From Achromobacter pulmonis (GTDB lineage Bacteria > Pseudomonadota > Gammaproteobacteria > Burkholderiales > Burkholderiaceae_B): a stretch of 64,000 nt of DNA. The stretch's first letter is position 1. Every line of letters starts with the position of its first letter. The stretch lies in contig NZ_CADIJV010000017.1 of assembly GCF_902859765.1 (NCBI RefSeq), positions 1-64,000 on the forward strand, given 5' to 3'. The position numbers and the translations under genes were made by a program. Shown in pieces: positions 37,734 through 45,106 of this stretch. The notes below the pieces were generated by a model. That model was not told the DNA's origin. It was given only the letters and a program-made list of their open reading frames with translations, and did no database searches.

Positions 37734-38474
37734 ATGGCGAACCATGATATGAATCCGGAATCTGGTGTGGACTCGGCCGAAGAGGGCGTGGTGGCCGTGC
37801 GCCGCGCGATGCGCATCCTCGAAGCGTTTGGCGTGGAGGACGCGCATTTGTCGCTGGCGGAACTGAGCCGGCGCACCGGCTGCCACCGTTCCACCGTATT
37901 GCGGCTGGCCCGCACCCTGGCGCTGGACGACTACCTGGCGCAGCGGCCCGACGGCACCTGGCGCCTGGCGCGCGCCGCGGGTTGGCTGGGCGCGTGTTAC
38001 CAGGCCACCTTCAACATCGCGGAGGTGGTCCAGCCGATCCTGCGCGAGCTGTCGGCGGCGACCGGCGAAAGCGCGACGTTCTACGTGCGCGAGGGCAAGC
38101 AGCGCATCTGCATGGCGCGCGTCGAAGGCCCGAAGTCGATCCGGCACCACGTGCGCGTCGGCGCGGCCTTGCCTCTGGAGCTGGGAAGCCCGGGCCGCGT
38201 GCTGCTCGCTTTTTCCGGTGAAGCGGGCGAACCCTATGAATCGGTGCGCCGCGCCGGCTACATGGTGTCGTTGGGCGAACGCGAGGCCGAGGTGTCCAGC
38301 ATCTCCGCGCCGGTCTATGGCATCAATTGGACGCTGCTGGGGGCGGTGTGCATTTCGGGACCGATCTCGCGCCTGAGCGAGAGCGTGCTGCTTGAATTGA
38401 AGGAACCCATCCTCGCCGCGGCCAGCCGCCTGTCGCGCTCGCTGATGGGCGCGCGACAAGGGAACAAGCCCTAG
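37734..38474 (+). CDS. IclR family transcriptional regulator
   Basis: A 246-residue regulator: N-terminal winged helix-turn-helix (AVRRAMRILEAFGVEDAHLSLAEL, then SRRTGCHRSTVLRLARTLALDDYL) and a GAF-like IclR effector domain (ATGESATFYVREGKQRICMARVEG, then VRVGAALPLELGSPGRVLLAF). ATG 37734 is used. ATG 37749 is in frame and also possible. The divergent catabolic operon and intervening palindrome indicate it controls that operon, responding to the transported acid or an intermediate. Confidence 0.92.
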   Translation: MANHDMNPESGVDSAEEGVVAVRRAMRILEAFGVEDAHLSLAELSRRTGCHRSTVLRLARTLALDDYLAQRPDGTWRLARAAGWLGACYQATFNIAEVVQPILRELSAATGESATFYVREGKQRICMARVEGPKSIRHHVRVGAALPLELGSPGRVLLAFSGEAGEPYESVRRAGYMVSLGEREAEVSSISAPVYGINWTLLGAVCISGPISRLSESVLLELKEPILAAASRLSRSLMGARQGNKP

Positions 38475-38562
38475 CGCCGCGGCAGCGTCCGGCGTGGCGC
38501 TCGCGCTTGCGCTACGCTACCCGTCTTTGCGCGCCATTGGCGCGAACACCGAGGATGCCGCG

Positions 38563-39036
38563 ATGAATGGCGAACACCACTATGACGTCAGCGTGACCTG
38601 GACCGGCAACACCGGCAAGGGCACCGCCAGCTACACCGCGTATGCGCGCGACCACCTGATCCAGGCGCCGGGCAAGCCCGACATCGCCGGCTCGGCCGAC
38701 CCGGCGTTCCGCGGCGACGCGGCACGCTGGAATCCCGAAGATCTGCTGGTGGCCTCGCTGTCGGCCTGCCACAAGCTCTGGTACCTGCACCTGTGCGCGG
38801 TCGAGAACATCACCGTGACGGCCTACCGCGACGATGCGCACGGCGTCATGCGCGAAGATTCCCAGCGTGGCGGCGCCTTCGCCTCGGTCACGCTGCGCCC
38901 CGAGGTCACCATCGCCGCCGGTGGCGACGCCGGTCTGGCCGAGGCCCTGCACGCCCGCGCCCATCACTTCTGCTATATCGCCAACTCGATGAACTTCCCC
39001 GTGCACTGCGAACCGCGCATCGTCGTGGCCGCGTGA
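38563..39036 (+). CDS. OsmC/Ohr family protein
   Basis: A 157-residue OsmC-like protein. It has the redox cysteine pair of thiol-dependent peroxidases, one in VASLSACHKLWYLHLC and one near the end in NFPVHCEPRIV, plus the conserved NPEDLLVASLSAC segment. Members reduce organic hydroperoxides. This subgroup (OsmC rather than Ohr) is less well characterised. ATG 38563 is used. The upstream frame is open but lacks a site. A glutathione transferase-like gene follows 24 bases later, consistent with a small stress operon. Confidence 0.85.
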   Translation: MNGEHHYDVSVTWTGNTGKGTASYTAYARDHLIQAPGKPDIAGSADPAFRGDAARWNPEDLLVASLSACHKLWYLHLCAVENITVTAYRDDAHGVMREDSQRGGAFASVTLRPEVTIAAGGDAGLAEALHARAHHFCYIANSMNFPVHCEPRIVVAA

Positions 39037-39060
39037 CCGGACCGGACAAAGGTGACCGCC

Positions 39061-39708
39061 ATGCCGACAATCTGGGGCCGGCGCAGTTCATTCAACGTGC
39101 AGAAAGTGCTGTGGCTGGCCGGTGAACTCGGCCTGGCCTACGAACACATTCCCGCCGGCGGCCGATTCGGCCTGCTGGACACGCCCGAATTCCTGCGGAT
39201 GAACCCGCATGGGCGGGTGCCGCTGCTGCGCGACGGCGACACCGTGGTGTGGGAATCGCACGCCATCCTGCGCTACCTCGCCGCGCGCCATGGCGCCGGG
39301 GCCTTCTGGCCGGCCGACCCGGCGCGCCGCGTGCGCGCCGACGGCTGGATGGACTGGGCCCAGACGGCGCTGCAGCCGGCCTTCCTGTCCGGCGTGTTCT
39401 GGGGCTACTACCGCACCCCCGAGGCCCAGCGCGATCCGTCCGCCATCGCGCGCAGCCTGGACGCCACCCATGCCTGCCTGCGCCAGCTCGATGCGGTGCT
39501 GGCCGCGCAACCCTATCTGGGCGGCCAGGCGCTGACGCTGGCCGACATTCCCGCCGCCACCACGCTGTACCGCTACTACGAACTGGACATCGCCCACGAG
39601 CCCCTGGCGCACGTGCGGGCCTGGTACGAACGCCTGCGCGAACGTCCGGCCTACCGCGAACACGTCATGGTGCCGTTCGGCGAATTGAAGGGGCGGCTGG
39701 ATTTCTGA
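39061..39708 (+). CDS. Glutathione S-transferase family protein
   Basis: A 215-residue GST: an N-terminal thioredoxin-like domain (TIWGRRSSFNVQKVLWLAGEL, the cis-proline region GRVPLLRDGDTVVWESHAILRYL) and an all-helical C-terminal domain (PYLGGQALTLADIPAATTLYRY). The ES pair after the cis-proline binds the gamma-glutamyl group of glutathione. ATG 39061 has an AGGTGA site. An upstream GTG at 39052 would add three residues. Role probably detoxification, together with the adjacent OsmC. Substrate unknown. Confidence 0.9.
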   Translation: MPTIWGRRSSFNVQKVLWLAGELGLAYEHIPAGGRFGLLDTPEFLRMNPHGRVPLLRDGDTVVWESHAILRYLAARHGAGAFWPADPARRVRADGWMDWAQTALQPAFLSGVFWGYYRTPEAQRDPSAIARSLDATHACLRQLDAVLAAQPYLGGQALTLADIPAATTLYRYYELDIAHEPLAHVRAWYERLRERPAYREHVMVPFGELKGRLDF

Positions 39709-39783
39709 CGGTCGCGGGGCTGTTAAGCTTTCCCTGGCCGGTGCGAACGCATGCCGGCAGGCTTCTTTCTTGCGACATACCCC

Positions 39784-40359
39784 ATGCTCCTGCCTCTTGC
39801 CGACTGGCCGCAATGCGCGCCCGAACTGGATATTTTCGGCTTGCGCCTGCGTCCGCTACGCCAGACCGATGCGGCCGACTGGTATGCCTACCTGCGTGAC
39901 GACAACGTGACCCGCCACACCAGTTGGCAGATCGACGGCGCGCAGGCGCTGGCCGATCTGATCCAGGACTATGCCGACCCGGTGGCCAGTCATTGCATGC
40001 GCCTGGCGATCGTCGAGACCAACGACCGCTTGGTCGGAACCATCGGGTTCAACGAGATCGCGCCCGGCGCGCGCCGCGCCGAAATCGCTTATGACCTTTC
40101 TCCTTCGCACTGGCGTCGCGGGATTGCCTCGCGGGCCTGCGAGACCGTCACTGCGTGGGCCTTTCAGACGCTGGGCTTGGCCCGGGTCCAGGCCACGGTG
40201 CTGGATACCAATACCGCGTCGGCCGGCGTGCTGGAACGCTGCCATTTCGACCGCGAAGGGCTGCTGCATCATTACCGTCAGGTACGCGGCGAGCCGCGCC
40301 ATTTCTGGATGTATGCGCGCATCTGGCCGCCCGCGCTGGTTGGCGCCGAATGTGGCTAG
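39784..40359 (+). CDS. GNAT family N-acetyltransferase (RimJ/RimL-like)
   Basis: A 191-residue acetyltransferase of the Acetyltransf_3 group: LRLRPLRQTDAADWYAYLRDDNVTRHTSW at the start, GTIGFNEIAPGARRAEIAYDLSPSHWRRGIASRA as the acetyl-CoA-binding strand and loop, and VLDTNTASAGVLERCHFDREG near the end. It resembles the YdaF/RimL-type enzymes. ATG 39784 is preferred. An ATG at 39751 in frame is also possible. The following isochorismatase-like gene lies about 60 bases away. Confidence 0.87.
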   Translation: MLLPLADWPQCAPELDIFGLRLRPLRQTDAADWYAYLRDDNVTRHTSWQIDGAQALADLIQDYADPVASHCMRLAIVETNDRLVGTIGFNEIAPGARRAEIAYDLSPSHWRRGIASRACETVTAWAFQTLGLARVQATVLDTNTASAGVLERCHFDREGLLHHYRQVRGEPRHFWMYARIWPPALVGAECG

Positions 40360-40420
40360 GCCTGCCTTCCATTCCCGCGCGCCCGGCCTTGCCAAGCCGC
40401 CATTTCCTTCCGAGAGAACC

Positions 40421-40966
40421 ATGAAGTCCGCTTTGATTGTGATCGATGTGCAACGCGCCCTGTTCGAAACCACACCCGAGCCCGCCGAGGCCGGCGCCGT
40501 GCTGGCGCGCATCGACGAGCTTACCGAACGTGCCCGCGCCGCCGGCGTGCCGGTGATCTATGTGCAGCATGAATCGCCCGGCAGCAAGCTGGCTCATGGC
40601 GAGCCGGGCTGGCAGATCGACACGCGGCTGCATCCTGCCGACGGCGATATTCGCGTTCGCAAGACCACGCCCGATTCCTTCCTGCGCACCGACCTGGACG
40701 ACGCGCTGTCGCGGGTGGGTGCCACGCACCTGGTGGTGTGCGGCTACGCGAGCGAGTTCTGCGTCGACACCACCGTGCGCCGCGCCTCGGCGCTGGGCTA
40801 TCCGGTGACGCTGGCGGCCGATGCCCACACCACCCAGGACAAGCCGCATGCGTCGGGCGCCCAGATCCGCGCGCACCACAACGCCACGCTGTCGTCGATT
40901 GTCAGCTTCGGCGTAAAAATCGCCGCCGTGCCGGCCGCCGACATTCGCTTCGGCGAGGCAGGATAA
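40421..40966 (+). CDS. Cysteine hydrolase, isochorismatase family
   Basis: A 181-residue hydrolase of the isochorismatase/nicotinamidase fold. The catalytic triad is visible: D9 in LIVIDVQRALF, K81 in RVRKTTPDSF and C114 in YASEFCVDTT, the last being the nucleophile. The short size and lack of an aryl-carrier domain argue for an amidase-type cysteine hydrolase, not true isochorismatase. The next gene, a DUF3820 protein, begins six bases after its stop. Confidence 0.9.
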   Translation: MKSALIVIDVQRALFETTPEPAEAGAVLARIDELTERARAAGVPVIYVQHESPGSKLAHGEPGWQIDTRLHPADGDIRVRKTTPDSFLRTDLDDALSRVGATHLVVCGYASEFCVDTTVRRASALGYPVTLAADAHTTQDKPHASGAQIRAHHNATLSSIVSFGVKIAAVPAADIRFGEAG

Positions 40967-40972
40967 GCGGCC

Positions 40973-41197
40973 ATGGATCCGGAACTGTTGCAATTGCTGG
41001 TGACGCGCAGCATGCCTTTCGGCAAGTACCAGGGACGCCTGATCGCCGACCTGCCGGGGCCGTACCTGGCCTGGTTCGCGCGCAAGGGCTTTCCGCCGGG
41101 AGAACTGGGGCGTCTGCTGGCCTTGATGCACGAACTCGACCACAACGGCCTGTCGTCCCTGCTGGCGCCGTTGCGCCAGCCGCCGGCGGCGCGCTGA
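40973..41197 (+). CDS. DUF3820 family small protein
   Basis: A 74-residue protein that matches the DUF3820 family well: MPFGKYQGRLIADLPGPYLAWFARKGFP, then GELGRLLALMHELDHNGL. Members are described as putative quorum-sensing-regulated virulence factors or exonuclease-associated domains. The function is not established. It has no signal peptide. It probably shares a transcript with the cysteine hydrolase six bases upstream. Confidence 0.85.
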   Translation: MDPELLQLLVTRSMPFGKYQGRLIADLPGPYLAWFARKGFPPGELGRLLALMHELDHNGLSSLLAPLRQPPAAR

Positions 41198-41343
41198 GTC
41201 CGCACGGGAAACCGCAAGAAACAAATCTTGCTGCCGGCGTAGCGTCTTGGCACGCCCCATGGCCGCGCGCGGGGCTACGATAGACCGGCGCGTCACCGGG
41301 CCGGGCATCTGGCGCGGGCGCGTTCAACGAAGAGAGGTCGCTC

Positions 41344-41679
41344 ATGAAGAAACTCCCGTTCACCGCTGTCCTGCTGGCTCTGGCCTGCCTCGGCGGCGTG
41401 GCCCAGGCGCAGACTGCGGCGCCGGTCACACAGGAATTCCAATATCCCAGCCAGCGCTCCAAGGATGGCAGCCTGTCGCCCCCGTCCACCTTGCGCATGA
41501 CCGTCACGCCCGACCCGAATGCGGCCGCCCCGGCCGTGATCCGCGACACGCCCGCGAGTCAGGCCGAATACGCGCGTTGCCGCGAGGTCTCAGACCGCGC
41601 CGCGGTGTCCAATGCCCAGATGCAGGCCGGCGTCGCCCAGTGCCTGCGCGAACTGGAACAGCGCCGCCGGCAGCAATGA
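41344..41679 (+). CDS. Small exported protein of unknown function
   Basis: A 111-residue protein with a clear signal peptide (about 1-22, KKLPFTAVLLALACLGGVAQAQ). The mature part is polar and Pro/Ser/Gln-rich (EFQYPSQRSKDGSLSPPSTL) and ends in a charged helix with two cysteines (YARCREVSD, AQCLRELEQRRRQQ) that may form a disulfide. An AGAGG site precedes the ATG. I do not recognise the family. Confidence 0.7.
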   Translation: MKKLPFTAVLLALACLGGVAQAQTAAPVTQEFQYPSQRSKDGSLSPPSTLRMTVTPDPNAAAPAVIRDTPASQAEYARCREVSDRAAVSNAQMQAGVAQCLRELEQRRRQQ

Positions 41680-41719
41680 GCGCAGACGCGCGCCGCGTCC
41701 GCCCGTGGCCGCGCCGACG

Positions 41720-42946
41720 TCAGGCCGCGCCGGCCGCAGTGGCGTTGCGGGCCGACCCGCGCGCCCAGTGCCAGGTCATCAGGCCGGCCGCCAGCACCAC
41801 CGGCAGCATGGCGGCATTCAGCGCTTCCCAGCCGAACGCGTCCAGGGCCGGTCCGGCCGCCAGCGTCGCTACGGCGGTCGCCGCATAACGCAACATCTCG
41901 GCCGCGCCCTGGGCGCGCGCCCGTTCGGACGGGCGGTACGACTGCGCCAGCAGCGTGGTGCCGCCGACGAACATGAAATTCCACCCCACCCCCAGGCAGA
42001 ACAGCGCGGCGTAGAACGCCGGCAGCGACGGCGATGACATCGCGATCAGCGCGCAGGCCACGTTCAACAGCATGCCCGCGCCCAGCACCTTGGGCAGGCC
42101 GAAGCGCTGGATCAGCGCGCCGGCGAAGAAGGCCGGCGCATACATGCCGACCAGGTGCCACTGCATGATGTTGGCGCCGTCGCCGATGCTGTGGCTGCAG
42201 GCCACCGCCGCCAGTGGCGCGGCGGTCATGATGAACATCATCGACACCGACCCCACCACGTTGTTGGCCAGCGCGGCGATGAACACCGGCTGGCGCGCCA
42301 CGGTGCGCAGTGGGCGCGGCGGCAGGCCGGCCTGGATCTCGCCGGCCGCCACCGGCGCGTCGGCATCGCGATAGAAGCCGAACAGCAGGGCGGCCGACAA
42401 CAGCGCCAGCAGCGCCACCATCAGGTAGGCGCCGGCGAACGTCACCGGCGCGAACAGGTCGCGGCTCCAGGCCGCCAGCGCCGGCCCGGCGATCGCGGCG
42501 ATGACGCCGCCGGTCATCACCACCGAGATCGCGCGGCTCTTGGCCGCCGGCGGCACCGCGTCCGCCGCCGCCAGCCGGTAGTACTGCGCAAAGGCCTGGA
42601 ACACGCCCACCAGCGCGGTGCCGGCGCAGAAGGCCCAGAAATCGGCGTGGAACACCGCCCACACCGAAATGCCGCCCCCGGCCGCGCCTGCCAGGGCGCC
42701 CAGCGCGAAGCCGTTGCGCCGGCCGATGCGCTGCATCAGCAGCGAGGCGAACCAGGTGACCACGGCGCCGGCCACCGTGATCAGCGCGAACGGCAGCGTC
42801 GACAGCGCCTTGTCGGGCGCCAGCATGTGGCCCGTCAGCGCAGTCAAGGTCAGGTCGATGGAAATGGCCGCGATGAACAGGCCCTGGCACACGGCCAGGA
42901 TGCGGGCGTTGCGGCGGCCGGTGGCGGGCGGGGGCGTGAGGGACAT
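41720..42946 (-). CDS. MFS transporter (exporter-type, 12 helices)
   Basis: A 408-residue inner-membrane major facilitator with about 12 helices. Segments such as LLMQRIGRRNGFALGALAGAAGG (motif A region) and GWNFMFVGGTTLLAQSYRPSERARAQGAAE in the second half are typical of the YfcJ/CsbX-like transporters found in Proteobacteria. There is no clear substrate clue. It is divergent from a GlxA-type AraC regulator at 43043 that may control it. On its strand TTTACG and TACATT boxes lie about 16 bases apart in the gap. Confidence 0.88.
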   Translation of the reverse strand: MSLTPPPATGRRNARILAVCQGLFIAAISIDLTLTALTGHMLAPDKALSTLPFALITVAGAVVTWFASLLMQRIGRRNGFALGALAGAAGGGISVWAVFHADFWAFCAGTALVGVFQAFAQYYRLAAADAVPPAAKSRAISVVMTGGVIAAIAGPALAAWSRDLFAPVTFAGAYLMVALLALLSAALLFGFYRDADAPVAAGEIQAGLPPRPLRTVARQPVFIAALANNVVGSVSMMFIMTAAPLAAVACSHSIGDGANIMQWHLVGMYAPAFFAGALIQRFGLPKVLGAGMLLNVACALIAMSSPSLPAFYAALFCLGVGWNFMFVGGTTLLAQSYRPSERARAQGAAEMLRYAATAVATLAAGPALDAFGWEALNAAMLPVVLAAGLMTWHWARGSARNATAAGAA

Positions 42947-43042
42947 GAGGTAGCAGGAGGAGGGCGGGTTTGACAGGCCTCAATGTAACGACGCACACTA
43001 TGGCGTAAATGACATAAATCCCTTAAAAAACGCCAAGCCGCC

Positions 43043-44008
43043 ATGACTCACCACGTCGCCTTCCTGCTGGTGCCCGATTTCCAGCTGCTGGACCTGTCCG
43101 GCCCCGCCGCCGTGTTCCAGACCGCGGGCCGCTTCGCGCAGACCGCCGCCGGCCCGGCGTATGCGGTGCACGTCGTATCCGAGCACGGGGGCCTGGTGCG
43201 CAGTTCCTGCGGCATCGGCGTGCAGACATCGCCCTGGCGCGGCATGCCCGCCGATACGCTGGTGGTGCCCGGCGGCGAGGGCGCACGCGCCACTGCCATC
43301 ACGCCCGCGTTGCGCGCCCGGCTGCTGGCGCAGCGCCGGGCGGGCCGGCGCCTGGCCAGTGTCTGTACCGGCGCCCTGGTACTGGCGGGCGCGGGCCTGC
43401 TCGACGGCCGCCGCGCGACCACCCATTGGCGCCATGCCGCGATGCTGGCGCGCGATTACCCGGCGGTGCGTGTCGAACCCGACCGCATCTACATCCGCGA
43501 CGGCGACACCTGGACCTCGGCAGGCATTACCGCCGGCATCGACCTGGCGTTGGCGATGGTCGAGGCCGACCTGGGCGCCGAACTGGCGGCCGTCACCGCG
43601 CGCGAGATGGTGGTGTACCACCGCCGCTCCGGCGGCCAGTCGCAGTTCTCGGCGCTGCAGGACCTGGCGCCCGACAGCGAACGCATGCGCGCGGTGCTGG
43701 AACACATCCGCGCCAACCTGGGCGCGGCCCTGACGGTGGAGCATCTGGCCGAAGTGGCGTGCGTCAGCCCACGCCAATTGCTGCGCAGCTTCAAGGCCGA
43801 AACCGGCGAGACCCCCGCCAAGGCGGTCGAGCGCATCCGCGCCGAGGCGGCCCGGGCGCGCATCGAGGCGGGCGACGGCAGCATCGACAGCGTGGCGCGT
43901 CGCGTCGGCTTCATGGACAGCGAACGCATGCGGCGCGCCTTCCTGCGGGTCTACGGCCAGCCGCCGCAGGCCCTGCGCCGCGCCGCGCGCAACGCCGCGT
44001 TGGCATGA
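43043..44008 (+). CDS. GlxA family transcriptional regulator (DJ-1/PfpI plus AraC domains)
   Basis: A 321-residue regulator with an N-terminal DJ-1/PfpI-like domain (VAFLLVPDFQLLDLSGPAAVFQTA; GRRLASVCTGALVLAGAGLLDGR with the nucleophile-elbow Cys) and a C-terminal AraC helix-turn-helix pair (LTVEHLAEVACVSPRQLLRSF; IDSVARRVGFMDSERMRRAFLRVYG). Such proteins regulate catabolism of choline, carnitine or arginine derivatives in Pseudomonas. Here the nearest divergent partner is an MFS transporter. Confidence 0.92.
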   Translation: MTHHVAFLLVPDFQLLDLSGPAAVFQTAGRFAQTAAGPAYAVHVVSEHGGLVRSSCGIGVQTSPWRGMPADTLVVPGGEGARATAITPALRARLLAQRRAGRRLASVCTGALVLAGAGLLDGRRATTHWRHAAMLARDYPAVRVEPDRIYIRDGDTWTSAGITAGIDLALAMVEADLGAELAAVTAREMVVYHRRSGGQSQFSALQDLAPDSERMRAVLEHIRANLGAALTVEHLAEVACVSPRQLLRSFKAETGETPAKAVERIRAEAARARIEAGDGSIDSVARRVGFMDSERMRRAFLRVYGQPPQALRRAARNAALA

Positions 44009-44074
44009 GAGAGGCCAAAACGGTAATAATAGTCACTCTCATTAAACTATCGACTCCTGCCCGGGCCCGCCACC

Positions 44075-44959
44075 GTGACTGCTTCGCCCCTTGAACTCGA
44101 TTGGGCCGTTCCGGCCGTCATGCCCGCCATGTCGCTGGCTGGCGGTACGCTGCGTTTCGAGCGCGGCGAGCGGATGCAGGAAGACTTGGCGCCAGGCCTG
44201 AAGCTGGTGCTGGTGCTCGAAGGCGAGCTGCGCTACCGCGTGCCGGGCGCGCCGGCCGCGCCGGCCGCGCAGGTCAGCGGGCCGCTGCTGCACCTGAGCC
44301 TGTGCCGCGACCCGCTGCGCATGGAACACGAATTCGGCGCGCGCCGCGCGTTGCGCTTCGTGTCACTGCGCACCTCGTTGGCGCATCTGCGCGAATCCCT
44401 GTCGCTCGAACCCATCGACATCGCGCGGCTGCTGCGCGCGCCGCGCGACGGTGCGCCCTACGCCGATGCCAACTTGCGCCTGGCGGCGCCGCTACAGGCC
44501 CTGGGCCGGCAGATGCTGGCCTGCCCGATGCAGGGGGCGCTCAAGCGCATGTACCTGTCGGCCAAGGCCCTGGAACTGACTGCGCTGGCGCTGGGCGCCC
44601 TGCAACCGGCGCCGGCGGCGACCTCGGCCGGCCTGTCGTGCGCCGATACCGAGTGCCTGCATCACGCGCGCGACCTGCTGGCGGCGGATCTTCAGCATCC
44701 GCCCACTTTGCCCGAGCTGGCGCGCCGGGTTGGCATCAACGTCAACAAACTCACCACAGGCTTTCGCCAACTGTTCGGATGCAGCGTCTATGCTTTCGTG
44801 CGCGAACAGCGCATGGCACGGGCACACGCGCTGCTGGCCGCCGGCGCGATGGGCGTGTCCGAAGCCGCCTATGCCTGCGGTTATACCGATTCGCACTTCA
44901 CCAAGGCTTTCCAGCGTCGCTACGGCGTGCTGCCAAGCGCGTTGATCGCCGGCCGCTGA
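44075..44959 (+). CDS. AraC family regulator of siderophore uptake (PchR/AlcR-like)
   Basis: A 294-residue regulator: a variable N-terminal effector domain and a C-terminal double helix-turn-helix (PTLPELARRVGINVNKLTTGFRQLFGCSV; VSEAAYACGYTDSHFTKAFQRRYG), the second half closely like PchR, YbtA and AlcR. The start is a GTG at 44075. An in-frame ATG at 44120 is possible, and neither has a strong site. It immediately precedes two siderophore receptor genes, so it most likely activates them when the ferric siderophore is present. The promoter region contains an A/T-rich, only weakly Fur-like sequence (about 44024-44046). Confidence 0.87.
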   Translation: MTASPLELDWAVPAVMPAMSLAGGTLRFERGERMQEDLAPGLKLVLVLEGELRYRVPGAPAAPAAQVSGPLLHLSLCRDPLRMEHEFGARRALRFVSLRTSLAHLRESLSLEPIDIARLLRAPRDGAPYADANLRLAAPLQALGRQMLACPMQGALKRMYLSAKALELTALALGALQPAPAATSAGLSCADTECLHHARDLLAADLQHPPTLPELARRVGINVNKLTTGFRQLFGCSVYAFVREQRMARAHALLAAGAMGVSEAAYACGYTDSHFTKAFQRRYGVLPSALIAGR

Positions 44960-45067
44960 ACGCGCCCCGGGGCGCTTGCGCGCGTCGCCGCGCGCGGCCG
45001 AGTTCGCGATCACCATAGCAATGGTCTTACAAACGCGTAGACGTTGCGGTTTCTTCCCGAAATTGTA

Positions 45068-45082
45068 TGAGAATAATTCTCA
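45068..45082 (+). promoter_or_regulatory. Fur box of the first tandem receptor
   Basis: TGAGAATAATTCTCA, a perfect 7-1-7 inverted repeat matching 12 of 14 arm positions of the TGATAATNATTATCA Fur core. It ends 24 bases before the receptor start codon, over the expected promoter, and is identical to the box at 47388-47402. Confidence 0.85.
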
Positions 45083-45106
45083 ATGTCAAAAGAGGGAGAA
45101 GTACTC

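Noticed and set aside
44024-44046. A/T-rich Fur-like sequence before the AraC gene
   Set aside because: The best alignment to the 19-base Fur consensus gives only about 10 matches, too weak next to the clear boxes at 13097, 45068 and 47388.
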